DNA of 64,000 nt from Eggerthia catenaformis OT 569 = DSM 20559 (GCF_000340375.1 NZ_KB446647.1:413409-477408); one strand, 5' to 3'. Numbered from the stretch's first letter, positions 35,092 through 45,047 are shown. Program-made: numbers and translations. The notes: generated by a model not told the origin, from the sequence alone.

Positions 35092-35463
35092 TTATTTCTT
35101 ATCCTTGATAAAAAGAACCTTATCAGTAAATTCCAGATGATACCTTAAAGATAAACTACACAGCTTCTGATAAGCCTCTTGTTCTCTTGACCATGCAAAA
35201 GTAATATAAATAAAATAACGACCGATAGAATAATCAGAAATATAATGATCATAATTTTCATCATAATCAGGAACATATTCACTTTTCATTGGAAGAAAAA
35301 CATCCTTAGTCTCCATAAATAGTTTCTGCTATGTTCTGGACATAACAGATAAACGATTATAATCATGGTCATCATTCCATTGAATTTGCTGCCTATACCA
35401 TTTCATAAATCCCTCTTTAGTTTGTAGTACAGTTTTATCAAACACCATTAAATCATAACTTAT
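35092..35463 (-). pseudogene. decayed gene of a conserved hypothetical family
   Basis: Reading minus from 35463 gives SYDLMVFDKTVLQTKEGFMK, WYRQQIQWNDDHDYNRLSV, MSRT, then a TAG at 35329-35331, followed in the same frame by QKLFMETKDVFLPMKSEY and onward to 35092 (total about 123 codons). This matches a conserved family of unknown function whose members begin MSYDLMVF and contain HDYN and a later FxWSxAEEAY-like stretch (here FAWSREQEAYQKL). The expected ATG is ATA at 35461-35463, although AGGAG sits in the right place 8 bases upstream. Loss of the start codon and an in-frame amber together indicate a pseudogene. The 74-codon open frame from 35316 is only its C-terminal remainder. Confidence 0.72.
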
Positions 35464-35513
35464 AAAAATTTCTCCTATGTTATTTATATACTATCTCACT
35501 AAAAAAATAAGTA

Positions 35514-35543
35514 CAAAAAAACCTGTCATTTGACAGGTTTTTT
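35514..35543 (-). terminator. intrinsic terminator after NlpC/P60 gene
   Basis: Arms AAAACCTGTCA and TGACAGGTTTT around a two-base gap with a run of T on the minus strand; it overlaps the gene's stop codon. Confidence 0.9.
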
Positions 35544-37167
35544 AATATCTTCCGGCACCGGCATAGTGTTTCTGATAATAGCTTGATGAAAGCTTAGAAA
35601 CTGTTACACCAGTTGATTCAGTACCGGCATGAACAATCTTACCATTACCTACATAAATAGCTACATGAGTAATCCCGCCACGACCGGTTGTCCCTCTAAA
35701 GAATACTAAATCTCCAGCTCTTAACGAAGAATAAGATACTTTATGACTTGATGCATACTGAGCAGCAGCCGTTCTTGGAATTGATTTACCATTTTTTCTA
35801 TATACATACTGTGCTAAGCCGGAACAATCAAACTTAGAAGGTCCGCTTCCGCCATGTACATAACGACTTCCAACTCTTCCGTAAGCAGTTGAAGCTAAGC
35901 CGCTATTACCACCACTAGAATATGAACTTTCTCTATAAGTCGAACTCATAACTTTTGTTGAAGTTGATGTTCTTGTTCTTCCTAATTCATCAGTAGTCAC
36001 TGTAGTTGTAATTCTCTGTGTTTCAGTATAAGTCTGACCATTTTTGCTCTTTCTTACTTTTTCAGTTCTAGTTGAAGAGCTGCTTGTCTCTTTCTGATAA
36101 ACCTTAACTTTTAAAGATTTATCAGACTTATTGCCTGCACTATCCTCAACAGTATATTTAACAGTATAATATCCTAACTTATTTGTATTTACACTGCCCT
36201 TTGGTTCAACCTTGCTGACAAGATTTCCATCTTTATTGTCATAAGAAGATTTAATATAGCTGTAAGCATCAAAACTGCGACCCTTGAACACCTTAGTTTC
36301 TGAAGCACTCAACTTCAGCTGTGGAGCTTCAATATCTTTAACTTCTACTGTTAAAGTTTCTTGAGTCTTATTACCGGAATTATCAGTAGCAGTAATATTC
36401 AGCTTATATTCATCTTCCTTTTTAGTATTAACATCACCATCAACATTTAAAGTGAAATGATCAGTATTATCAGATACCTTTACATAATCATTAATATCAA
36501 ATGAAGATCCATAATTAACTGTTACTTTATTTCCTGATTTTAAGGTAATCTTTGGTGCTGCAATATCAGAAACATTGAAATAAAACTTCTTAGAAGATTT
36601 ATTCCCGGCTTCATCAGAGGCTGTTACAACAATAGCCTGAACACCTTTCTTGCTTGTATCTAATGTCCTATCTGTTTCCATAAATTCAGAAACATCACCA
36701 TCAACATTATCGACTGCCTTGATATAAGTCTTTATATCACTGCTGCCATTAAGATTAACGTTAACAGCATAGCCTTCACTGTTCTTTGCACTAATGACGG
36801 GTGCTGCTGTATCTACAACGCTAACTTCCACTGTTTTCTCAGATTCATTATTGAAGGCATCTTTAGCAGTTACCTTAACATTATAAGTTCCTAATTGATT
36901 TTTATTAAAAGTACTTTTATCAATTTTGACATCTAATGAACTTGCATCTTGTCTGTTATCAGTAATATCAAAGTTCTTGGCTGTTAACTCTGTACCATAG
37001 AGAACTCGGATTTTATCTGATTTAATGACTGGAGCCTGACGGTCAGCAGCCGCATAACCAACTAAACCGAAAGCCGAGATACAAAAAAGCGGAATAAACA
37101 TTGCTTTTCTACTCAAGACCTGATCTTGCAATAGCTCGAGCATCTTTTCTGTTTTCTGTCTATCCAT
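35542..37167 (-). CDS. cell-wall NlpC/P60 peptidase with four Ig-like domains
   Basis: A 541-residue protein (ATG at 37167, AGGAG 7 bases upstream; the GTG one codon earlier is too close to it). After an N-terminal membrane segment (about 23-41) come four tandem Ig-like modules of about 75 residues, each closing with a DxxGNKS- or DAFNNES-type turn and a TxEVxVxD strand. A Ser/Thr/Arg-rich linker follows, then a C-terminal NlpC/P60 domain with catalytic Cys about 448 (KFDCSGLAQYVY), His about 501 (ITHVAIYVG) and His about 513. It is likely a surface-anchored or secreted peptidoglycan hydrolase that cleaves stem peptides. Monocistronic. Confidence 0.93.
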   Translation of the reverse strand: MDRQKTEKMLELLQDQVLSRKAMFIPLFCISAFGLVGYAAADRQAPVIKSDKIRVLYGTELTAKNFDITDNRQDASSLDVKIDKSTFNKNQLGTYNVKVTAKDAFNNESEKTVEVSVVDTAAPVISAKNSEGYAVNVNLNGSSDIKTYIKAVDNVDGDVSEFMETDRTLDTSKKGVQAIVVTASDEAGNKSSKKFYFNVSDIAAPKITLKSGNKVTVNYGSSFDINDYVKVSDNTDHFTLNVDGDVNTKKEDEYKLNITATDNSGNKTQETLTVEVKDIEAPQLKLSASETKVFKGRSFDAYSYIKSSYDNKDGNLVSKVEPKGSVNTNKLGYYTVKYTVEDSAGNKSDKSLKVKVYQKETSSSSTRTEKVRKSKNGQTYTETQRITTTVTTDELGRTRTSTSTKVMSSTYRESSYSSGGNSGLASTAYGRVGSRYVHGGSGPSKFDCSGLAQYVYRKNGKSIPRTAAAQYASSHKVSYSSLRAGDLVFFRGTTGRGGITHVAIYVGNGKIVHAGTESTGVTVSKLSSSYYQKHYAGAGRY

Positions 37168-37254
37168 CACTGTCTCCTTTCTAAAACTACAAAACCTATT
37201 ATACTCATTATCTTCTATTTGTCTATAATTTTCTTAAGATTTTCTTAAGAAATT

Positions 37255-37284
37255 AAAAAAGTATTGAATATATCAATACTTTTT
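37255..37284 (-). terminator. intrinsic terminator after livF
   Basis: Arms AAAAAGTATTGA and TCAATACTTTTT around a five-base loop, with a T run on the minus strand. Confidence 0.78.
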
Positions 37285-37319
37285 AGTTAAGAAATATTTA
37301 AGATTTTATTAAAAAGTGA

Positions 37320-38024
37320 TTATCCCAAGTAAGCTTCTCTTACTTTTGGATTGTTTGCAACTTCCTTAGCATTACCACCAATAGTTATTTTCCCTGTTTC
37401 CAGAACATATGCCTTATTTGCGATTGATAAAGCTTTAGAAGCATTCTGTTCAACAAGAAGAACCGTAACACCTTCTTCTTTATTAATTGTTTTAATAATA
37501 TCAAAGATTTCATTGACCAAAATAGGTGAAAGACCCATTGAAGGTTCATCTAAAAGCAATAGCTTAGGTTTATTCATTAAAGCACGCGCCATTGCCAGCA
37601 TCTGCTGTTCCCCTCCTGAAAGTGTTCCGGCCAGCTGATGTTTACGTTCTGCTAAACGTGGAAACAATTCATACATACGATGCATATCTGATTGAACCTT
37701 ATTATCATTTCTTAAAAATGCTCCCATTTCAAGATTATCCTTAACACTTAGCTGAGCAAAAACTCTTCTTCCCTCAGGAACCTGAGTCAGATGAAGACCA
37801 ACTATCTTATGAGGTTGCATATGAGATATTTCCTGTCCATCAAAAATGATTTCTCCTTCTTTAGAAGTTAAAAGACTGGAAATAGCATGGAGAGTGGATG
37901 TTTTACCTGCCCCATTAGCTCCTATTAATGCGACGATTTCTCCTTCTTCTACATCAAATGAAATATCTTTAATCGCATTAATAACTCCATAATGAACTTT
38001 TAAATTTTTTACACTTAATAACAT
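37320..38024 (-). CDS. livF: branched-chain amino-acid ABC transporter ATPase LivF
   Basis: A 234-residue ATPase of the LivF type. Walker A IGANGAGKTSTLH, LTQVPEGRRVFAQLSV (family hallmark), signature LSGGEQQMLAMARALM and Walker B LLLLDEPSMGLSP are intact. It is the last gene of the liv operon, 9 bases after livG, with a strong AGGAGG site. With LivG it powers import of leucine, isoleucine and valine, though related systems carry other hydrophobic compounds. Confidence 0.95.
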   Translation of the reverse strand: MLLSVKNLKVHYGVINAIKDISFDVEEGEIVALIGANGAGKTSTLHAISSLLTSKEGEIIFDGQEISHMQPHKIVGLHLTQVPEGRRVFAQLSVKDNLEMGAFLRNDNKVQSDMHRMYELFPRLAERKHQLAGTLSGGEQQMLAMARALMNKPKLLLLDEPSMGLSPILVNEIFDIIKTINKEEGVTVLLVEQNASKALSIANKAYVLETGKITIGGNAKEVANNPKVREAYLG

Positions 38025-38033
38025 GCTTACCTC

Positions 38034-38804
38034 CTACTCATCATTGCCTAAATATGCAGCAATAACATCTGGATTATTTTTTATTTCATTTGGTGATCCA
38101 AAAGCAAGTACTGTTCCAAAGTTTAAGACACATATTTTCTCACAGATTCCCATAACCAGTTTCATATCATGTTCAATCAAAAGAATAGCTACAGAAAACT
38201 TTTCTCTAACTGTTTTAATCGTTTTCATCAGTTCCTCTGTTTCAGTAGGATTCATACCGGCTGCCGGCTCATCAAGAAGAAGAAGTCTTGGTGAGGTTGC
38301 CAGTGCACGGGCAATCTCAAGCTGTCTTTGTTTACCATAAGGAAGATTGGCAGCTTTTGTTTCTGCATATTCTTCTAAATCAAAGACTCTTAAAAGGCTT
38401 CTAGCTTCTTCATCCATTGCACTTTCCCCACGAAAATAAGATGGCATATGAAGAATTGCAGATAATAATGAATACTGATGAGAATGATGTAGCCCCACCT
38501 TTACATTATCAATAACACTCATATCCTTAAACAATCGAATATTCTGAAATGTTCGAGCAATCCCCATCTGTGTACGCTGAGTTGGTGATTTTGCATTAAT
38601 AGATTTTCCATCAAGATAAATTTGTCCGCTAGTTGGCTTATATACACCTGTTAACAAGTTAAAAATAGTTGTTTTGCCTGCCCCATTTGGACCAATGAGA
38701 CCATAAAGCTGATTATTATCAATTTCAAAATTAAACTCATCAACTGCCTTCAAGCCGCCAAACTGAATGCCTAAGCCTTCAGCTTTCAATAATTTTCTCT
38801 TCAT
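38034..38804 (-). CDS. livG: branched-chain amino-acid ABC transporter ATPase LivG
   Basis: A 256-residue LivG-type ATPase: Walker A GPNGAGKTTIFNLLTG, signature PYGKQRQLEIARALA (the LivG form of the signature loop), Walker B LLLLDEPAAGMNPTE and the typical C-terminal FGSPNEIKNNPDVIAAYLG. It overlaps livM by one base and lies 9 bases before livF, in the order K-H-M-G-F. Confidence 0.95.
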   Translation of the reverse strand: MKRKLLKAEGLGIQFGGLKAVDEFNFEIDNNQLYGLIGPNGAGKTTIFNLLTGVYKPTSGQIYLDGKSINAKSPTQRTQMGIARTFQNIRLFKDMSVIDNVKVGLHHSHQYSLLSAILHMPSYFRGESAMDEEARSLLRVFDLEEYAETKAANLPYGKQRQLEIARALATSPRLLLLDEPAAGMNPTETEELMKTIKTVREKFSVAILLIEHDMKLVMGICEKICVLNFGTVLAFGSPNEIKNNPDVIAAYLGNDE

Positions 38805-39748
38805 TACGCTTTCTCCTCCTTACGATTCAAAATTGTATTGAACTTTTCTTTAAATGCAATACCGGCATCACTATGCTTCAATAGCATTGCAGCAATCAAA
38901 ACGATAGCATAAATCAGCATACGATATTGTGAAACACTTATTAATAAAGAAGGAACTATTGTAAGTGCTAAAGCAGCAATAATTGATCCTGTAAGATTAC
39001 CCATACCGCCTAATACAACCATAACAAGAACTTCTACAGACTTATTGTAGTCAAAATATCTGGGAACAAGAATACCTATATAATGAGAATATAATGCACC
39101 GGCTGCACCGGCAAAAAATGCACTGATTACAAAAGCTAAAATTTTATAATAAGTAATATTAATTCCTGATAATTCAGAAGCAGTATCATCTTCTCTTACA
39201 GAAATAATAGCACGTCCTTGCCTTGAATGAACAATTGAATATACTATAAATATAGTTAATGCACAAACAAAATATATAGAAGTAAAAGTTGTTTCAACAG
39301 GTATTCCAATTAATCCTTTAGCTCCATTAGTAATATCCAAATTTACGATAATAACACGAATAATTTCGTTAAAAGCCAATGTAATAATACAAAGATAATC
39401 CCCTTTTAATCGCAAAGTTGGAATACCTACCAATAAACCAATTAAAGCAGCAGCTAATGAACCAATAATAACAGTTACAATAAATGGCAACTGCAAGTAA
39501 ATAGAAAGCAATGCACTTACATATGCTCCTACTGCCATAAAACCGGCATGACCTAATGTCAGCTGTCCCAAATATCCTGTTGCAAGATTTAATGAAACAG
39601 CTAAAATAACATTAATGCCGCAGACAGTAATAATACCACTCCAAAAACTATTAATAATACCTGTAGATAAGCCAATCATTAAGACAAGATATAATCCTAA
39701 AGCAGAAATAACGGCAATAATTAATTGTTTCAGTATTTTCTTTTTCAT
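38804..39748 (-). CDS. livM: branched-chain amino-acid ABC transporter permease LivM
   Basis: A 314-residue permease with about ten membrane segments. Family phrases include SLNLATGYLGQLTLGHAGFM and IGSLAAALIGLLVGIPTLRL, then GDYLCIITLAFNEIIRVI. It is translated 3 bases after livH and overlaps livG. It pairs with LivH to form the heterodimeric channel. Confidence 0.95.
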   Translation of the reverse strand: MKKKILKQLIIAVISALGLYLVLMIGLSTGIINSFWSGIITVCGINVILAVSLNLATGYLGQLTLGHAGFMAVGAYVSALLSIYLQLPFIVTVIIGSLAAALIGLLVGIPTLRLKGDYLCIITLAFNEIIRVIIVNLDITNGAKGLIGIPVETTFTSIYFVCALTIFIVYSIVHSRQGRAIISVREDDTASELSGINITYYKILAFVISAFFAGAAGALYSHYIGILVPRYFDYNKSVEVLVMVVLGGMGNLTGSIIAALALTIVPSLLISVSQYRMLIYAIVLIAAMLLKHSDAGIAFKEKFNTILNRKEEKA

Positions 39749-39751
39749 GAA

Positions 39752-40624
39752 CTACACCTTCTCTCTTACATTGTTGCCAAATAAACCGGCTGGCTTAACA
39801 AGTAGAATAATAATAAGGATGCCAAATACAACTGCATCAGCAAAATCAGATGAGATATATGAGATAGTCAATGATTCAGCAACACCTATCATCAAACCGC
39901 CTATCATTGCTCCTTGAATACTTCCTATACCTCCTAAAACAGCAGCAATGAATGCTTTAATACCAAGCATTGCACCAATATATGGATTGATAAGAGAAAA
40001 CTTACATCCATAAATAACACCGGCAATAGCTCCTAATCCTGAACCAATTGCAAATGCTGTTGAAATAGTTGTTGACACATTAATCCCCATTAAAGCTGCT
40101 GCTCCCTGATCCTCTGATACTGCTCTCATTGCTTTACCCATTTTTGTTTTATTAATAAACAATAGCAATAAAATTGTACAGACAGCTGTAACAGCAAGAG
40201 TAATTAAAGTAATATATGTAACAGATAAGCCGCCAAAAGTTAATGTGCCTTTAGGCATGATTTCAGGGAAAGTCTTACCTGAAGATGTAAAAATCATATA
40301 AAAAATATTCTGAAGCAAATAAGAAACACCTATTGCTGTAATCAGTACTTCCAATGAGCCTTTCCCACGTAATGGCTTATAAGCAATCTTCTCAGTAAGT
40401 ATGCCAAGACAGGCTGTTAAAATAACAGAAATCAGCAAAGCAATAAACGGAGGCATTCCGGCATGCATAGAAATTAAAGCAAAATAAGCACTTGCCATAA
40501 TGATCTCACCATGAGCAAAGTTAATCATTTTACCAATTCCATAGACCATTGTATATCCAACAGCAACTAATGCATACATACTTCCTGTGGATAGTCCATT
40601 AATAATCTGATTAATAAAATCCAT
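39752..40624 (-). CDS. livH: branched-chain amino-acid ABC transporter permease LivH
   Basis: A 290-residue permease with eight or so membrane segments, identified by INGLSTGSMYALVAVGYTMV, YGIGKMINFAHGEI and the GGIGSIQGAMIGGLMIGVAE loop. It follows livK after 52 bases that contain a terminator-like hairpin, so its level may be lower than that of the binding protein. Confidence 0.95.
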   Translation of the reverse strand: MDFINQIINGLSTGSMYALVAVGYTMVYGIGKMINFAHGEIIMASAYFALISMHAGMPPFIALLISVILTACLGILTEKIAYKPLRGKGSLEVLITAIGVSYLLQNIFYMIFTSSGKTFPEIMPKGTLTFGGLSVTYITLITLAVTAVCTILLLLFINKTKMGKAMRAVSEDQGAAALMGINVSTTISTAFAIGSGLGAIAGVIYGCKFSLINPYIGAMLGIKAFIAAVLGGIGSIQGAMIGGLMIGVAESLTISYISSDFADAVVFGILIIILLVKPAGLFGNNVREKV

Positions 40625-40639
40625 AAATTACACCCCTTT

Positions 40640-40669
40640 AAAAAAATAAGGGAGAGCTTTTCTCTCCCT
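40640..40669 (-). terminator. intercistronic hairpin between livK and livH
   Basis: Perfect arms AGGGAGAG and CTCTCCCT (40649-40656 and 40662-40669) close a five-base loop and are followed by TATTTTTTT on the minus strand. This full terminator shape between operon genes suggests partial read-through, giving more livK message than livHMGF, or an mRNA-stabilising 3' end. Confidence 0.78.
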
Positions 40670-40676
40670 ATAAATT

Positions 40677-41831
40677 TTACTGTACAGTTATATATTTCCC
40701 ACTTTTAACTGTTACAATTGACATCTGTTTCTGTGGATTATGATTAGCATCATATTTAAATCCGCCACAGGCTGCTTCACTATCAGATATAGTAATCTTT
40801 TCTAATGCTTCACAGATTTTCTTAGCATCAGTTGATTTAGCATTATTAATTGCTTTCATCATGACTGTTACAGCATCATACTCCATTGCAGCAAACATAT
40901 TAGGTACACTTCCATATTCTTTCTTATATTCATCAACAAATGTCTTTGCCGGTCCGCTAGCAGCATCCTTATTGAATCCTGATACATAATAAGTATTTTC
41001 AAAATTTTTAGCATTAACATTCTTAACACCTAGGATACCGTCCCATCCATCACCGCCAAATAATGGAAGATTAACACCTGAATCTCTTAACTGTTTTGTA
41101 ATAGATACAACTGATTCATAGTAATCTGGTAAATAAACAGAATCAGCACCAGATTGCTTGATTTTTGAAATATAAGTTGAGAAATCTTTAGTATTTGCAG
41201 TATAGGCTTCGTTATAAACAACATTAACATTCTGCTTTTTTGCTTCTTTAACAAATGCTGACTGTAATCCTACTGAGTAATCTAATTCTTTATTATAAAG
41301 AATTGCAACCTTACTATATTTAAATTTACTTGCACAAAGCTGAGCAAGATAAGTTCCTGCATAAGAATCATTAGTACAAATTCTAAATACATTACTTAAT
41401 ACTTTTTTTGTATTTGCATCTAAAGTAACACTATCTCCTGAACAAGAAGGTGAAAGAATTGGTGTTCCTTTACTCTTTGCCGCATTCGCAACTGCAATAC
41501 CTGAAGCAGTTGTAACCGGAGATAAGACAGCAGTTACTTTATCATCATCCACAAGTTTATTGTAGGCATTAACTGCTTCTGTAGCATCAGCTTTATCATC
41601 ATAAGCTTTAATAGTAATTTTCGTACCATTTTCCTTATTGTATTTCTTAACCGCAAGTTCTAATGCATTCTTAACAGCAGTTCCATACTGAGACGCATCT
41701 CCTGTTAAAGGACCAATAAAGCCAAATTTAGGTGCCTTGATATCACCGGTTCCTGAATTTGTTGATGCATTGCCACATCCTGCGAGCATTGCAGCAGACA
41801 TCACTGCTACCACCATCTTTTTAAATTTCAT
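40677..41831 (-). CDS. livK: branched-chain amino-acid-binding lipoprotein LivK
   Basis: A 384-residue Leu/Ile/Val-type binding protein (COG0683 Peripla_BP_6). The N-terminal signal ends in lipobox LAGC (cysteine 19). Phrases include KFGFIGPLTGDASQYGTAVK and APKIL-like PILSPSCSGDSVTLD, typical of the family. It is the first gene of the liv operon with a strong promoter and a GGGGGG-type ribosome site. Confidence 0.94.
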   Translation of the reverse strand: MKFKKMVVAVMSAAMLAGCGNASTNSGTGDIKAPKFGFIGPLTGDASQYGTAVKNALELAVKKYNKENGTKITIKAYDDKADATEAVNAYNKLVDDDKVTAVLSPVTTASGIAVANAAKSKGTPILSPSCSGDSVTLDANTKKVLSNVFRICTNDSYAGTYLAQLCASKFKYSKVAILYNKELDYSVGLQSAFVKEAKKQNVNVVYNEAYTANTKDFSTYISKIKQSGADSVYLPDYYESVVSITKQLRDSGVNLPLFGGDGWDGILGVKNVNAKNFENTYYVSGFNKDAASGPAKTFVDEYKKEYGSVPNMFAAMEYDAVTVMMKAINNAKSTDAKKICEALEKITISDSEAACGGFKYDANHNPQKQMSIVTVKSGKYITVQ

Positions 41832-41873
41832 AATTTGTTTCCCCCCATTTCATTTATAAAATTTATAGAGTTT

Positions 41874-41901
41874 ATTATACCGAGAAAATTTTTTAAGTCA
41901 A
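41874..41901 (-). promoter_or_regulatory. promoter of the liv operon
   Basis: TTGACT at 41896-41901 and TATAAT at 41874-41879, 16 bases apart, about 45 bases upstream of livK. The leader is too short for a T-box, so control, if any, is of another kind. Confidence 0.78.
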
Positions 41902-41982
41902 TATATTTTTTTAGTTTTTTTATCATTTACATAAATTGTATATTTGAATTTATGATATTTCTAACTTTTTATGTTTTTTAAA

Positions 41983-42006
41983 TAAAAAAGGGCTAATATA
42001 GCCCTT
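41983..42006 (-). terminator. intrinsic terminator after the FtsX-type permease gene
   Basis: Arms AAGGGCTA and TAGCCCTT around a three-base loop followed by TTTTTA on the minus strand, overlapping the stop codon. Confidence 0.85.
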
Positions 42007-45000
42007 ATTCGATACTTTTTAATGATTCAACCATATCTATTTTTTCTAATAATGGTCTCATAATAAGATTAATAATATATGTAAAACCTATTGTAATTAG
42101 AAAGCTGATCAGGTAAATGGTATAAGGTATATCTCTTATAAAAAGCGTTGCATCAAATTCTACCGATAAAATAATGAAGCGATGAAGCATAATACCAATA
42201 ATGAATCCTAACAATGTACCAAAAAAAGATAAAATAATATTTTCCCTAAAAATATAATCATAATATTCTTTTTTTCTAAATCCTAAAACTTTTATAGTAG
42301 CTATTTCTGATTTTCTTTCTCCAATATTAATATGAGTCAGATTATAAAGTACAATAAAACATAATACAGCTGCAAAAGCAATCAGAATAAATACAATCAC
42401 ATTTAAAGACTGCATCCTCTTAGTAAGTTCATCAGAAGAGTGAGAAAGATATTCTATACTGCCTATCTGCTTTGTCTGTAAATAACGTGATATGGTATTT
42501 TTAGCTGATTTCTTCTCACTGCTGAGTTTTAAATAGCCTGTATTAGCTTTAAATTTTAATCCTGTCAATGATTCATAAAGATTCTTATCCATATAAACAT
42601 AATGAATATAATAATTTTTAAAAATATCCGTAACTTTAACTTCTATATTTTCATCATTAATAATCAGATGAATGCTTTCTCCTTTCTTTACTTTTAAAAG
42701 TTCAGCTGTTTTCTGGGAAATTACAACTCCTTCCTGATTTACTGTTATTGGTTTTGAAGTCTTATAATTCTCAAAAGCGATAAATGAAGTAACCTCATCA
42801 GCATTGGTATAAACAGATAAAGAAGCGTAAAGATTCTTATTATTTTCTCTAATCTGGATACCAGAGTTAGACATTAATGTTACTGAAGAGATGTCTAAAA
42901 GCTTTTTCATTTCTGCTTTCAGCTCTTCACTCTCTCGGTAATTATAATTTTTTTCTAAATGCATAATTCCATCATATTTCAATATATGATTATACTGTAA
43001 AGGAATAATCTTAGTTACCGAATTCTTAATTCCAAATCCTGTCATAATTAGTCCGGTACAGCCGGCAATCCCTATAATGCTCATAAAAAAGCGTGCTTTA
43101 TATCTGAAAAGGTTTCTTAGTGTAACTTTCTGATTAAATGACATTTTTTTCCAAATAAAAGTCATTCTTTCAAGGAGAATTCTTTGTCCCGGCTTAGGAG
43201 ATTTTGGTCTCATTAAAACAGATGGCATTTCATATAACTCATTAATACAAACGATAAGAGTTACACCTAAAGTTATAAAAACTGAAATAAAAACTGAAAT
43301 AAGCAAAACATATGGTGATTGAACCAGAATTGTTTCTGCTTTAATTCTATACATCATAATATTATAAAGATAGACAATAATGCGAGGAAAAAACTGATTG
43401 CCAAATAATATACCTATAATGCCGGCAGGCAATGTTGCCAATAAAACATAGATAATATACTGATTAAGGATATCTCTTTTTTGATAACCTAAAGCTCTTA
43501 AAATACCGGCCTGTCCTCTTTGTTCCTCTACCATACGAGTCATTGTTGTTAGGGAGACAAGAGCTGCTACTAAAAAGAAAATCAGCGGAAATATATCAGC
43601 AATGGAGCTTATTGCATCTATGTTACTGTCATAGCTAAATAATCCTGCATTTTCACTAAGACTTAAACTATAAAGCTTTCCTTTAGGAATTTTGTTTATT
43701 TCTTCTCTTGCCTGTTCTATCTTCTCTTGTGAACTGTCTAATATCTCTTTAGACTGATTAAATGCTTTCTCTGTTTCAATTTCTTTTAAAGTCAGTTTAT
43801 TTTCCTGCTCTGATAACTCTAATTCTGCCTGATCAAGCTTCATTTTTGCTTCTTTTATTTTATTCTCATTATCAGCAAGAATCTCTGCTCCATCAATAAA
43901 CTGTTCTGTTTTTTCTAACTGATTAGTTATTTCTTTTATTTGCTCCTGAAGTTTTTTTACATCTTCTTCATTATTCTGTCTTCTTAAATCTTCAAGCCTT
44001 CTTTTTAACTGTTTAATTGATTCTCCTAATTCTTTCAACTGACTGGTATACTGATTTTTAGCCTTATTCAATTTGCTAAGATTCTCATAATATTTCTTTT
44101 TTTCTTTTGTAAGCTTTAATTTAGCATTTATTAGTTTAGTTTTAGCTAAAGCAAACTGACTCTTAAAATCTTTATACTTATTATTATAATCATTTAATCC
44201 GCTTTTATACTGATTCTGTGCCTGTTTGAGTTTTTGTTTATAAGAAGAAGTAAGACTATCATATACATCATTCATTTTCTGGGTTAAAACACTTTTAATT
44301 CTTCCATTAACTACATCTATATACTCTTTATACTGATTACTAAAAACATCATATGAAAAGCCATTTTTTACAGTTACATTAATAGCTGTATACAGCGTCT
44401 TAACCTTCCTTAAAGTATAAATATCAGAAGGCAAAGCAAGAGATAATGCATCTTTGTTTAATATCTGAATATATCCTTGATTTGTTCCATCACCAAGTCT
44501 ATTTGTTCCTCTATCAATGGAACTGATATATCTGACATCTTCAATAATACCAACAATCTTATAAGTACGACTACCATAATCATTTGTCAAAGTTATCTTC
44601 TTATTAAGATCATATTCATCATTTCGAATATTCTCATCAATCAAACATTCATTTTCAGATGACGGATATCTTCCCTTATGCAGTACAGGTCTATTAAGCA
44701 TCTTATTATGGTAAGATTCACTGCTATAAACTGTAATGCCTTTTTTAGCTCCTTTACTATTAAACTGAGCATCAAACTGATAGCCTATGCTTACCTGATC
44801 AATACCCTTTGTATTTTTTACCAAATCAATATCTTCCTGAGTAAATCCTAGTGAAGATAGGTACGTCAAATGAGCATAGTGATTATCTTTAAGATACTGA
44901 TTTATAGTTGCAGACATGGAAGATGGTGTATTGCGTAAACCGGAGAACATCGCTGTTCCCAGTATGATAATTAGAAAAATAGAAATAAAGCGTCCTTTAG

Positions 45001-45046
45001 TATGGAGAATATTTAAACGAATATTTTTATAAAAAACTTTTTTCAT
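42005..45046 (-). CDS. FtsX/MacB-type ABC permease with long coiled coil
   Basis: A 1013-residue membrane protein. It has an N-terminal membrane segment (about 19-36), a MacB-like extracellular region (about 40-245), a long Lys/Glu/Gln-rich coiled coil (about 245-453), three membrane segments (from about 480), a second extracellular region, and a final three-helix FtsX domain near the C-terminus (EIATIKVLGFRKKEYYDYI). Two FtsX domains in one chain match the large Firmicute exporter type (MacB_PCD plus FtsX). It lies one base after its ATPase gene. Substrate unknown; antimicrobial peptide sensing or export, or envelope mechanics, are possible. Confidence 0.86.
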   Translation of the reverse strand: MKKVFYKNIRLNILHTKGRFISIFLIIILGTAMFSGLRNTPSSMSATINQYLKDNHYAHLTYLSSLGFTQEDIDLVKNTKGIDQVSIGYQFDAQFNSKGAKKGITVYSSESYHNKMLNRPVLHKGRYPSSENECLIDENIRNDEYDLNKKITLTNDYGSRTYKIVGIIEDVRYISSIDRGTNRLGDGTNQGYIQILNKDALSLALPSDIYTLRKVKTLYTAINVTVKNGFSYDVFSNQYKEYIDVVNGRIKSVLTQKMNDVYDSLTSSYKQKLKQAQNQYKSGLNDYNNKYKDFKSQFALAKTKLINAKLKLTKEKKKYYENLSKLNKAKNQYTSQLKELGESIKQLKRRLEDLRRQNNEEDVKKLQEQIKEITNQLEKTEQFIDGAEILADNENKIKEAKMKLDQAELELSEQENKLTLKEIETEKAFNQSKEILDSSQEKIEQAREEINKIPKGKLYSLSLSENAGLFSYDSNIDAISSIADIFPLIFFLVAALVSLTTMTRMVEEQRGQAGILRALGYQKRDILNQYIIYVLLATLPAGIIGILFGNQFFPRIIVYLYNIMMYRIKAETILVQSPYVLLISVFISVFITLGVTLIVCINELYEMPSVLMRPKSPKPGQRILLERMTFIWKKMSFNQKVTLRNLFRYKARFFMSIIGIAGCTGLIMTGFGIKNSVTKIIPLQYNHILKYDGIMHLEKNYNYRESEELKAEMKKLLDISSVTLMSNSGIQIRENNKNLYASLSVYTNADEVTSFIAFENYKTSKPITVNQEGVVISQKTAELLKVKKGESIHLIINDENIEVKVTDIFKNYYIHYVYMDKNLYESLTGLKFKANTGYLKLSSEKKSAKNTISRYLQTKQIGSIEYLSHSSDELTKRMQSLNVIVFILIAFAAVLCFIVLYNLTHINIGERKSEIATIKVLGFRKKEYYDYIFRENIILSFFGTLLGFIIGIMLHRFIILSVEFDATLFIRDIPYTIYLISFLITIGFTYIINLIMRPLLEKIDMVESLKSIE

Positions 45047-45047
45047 A

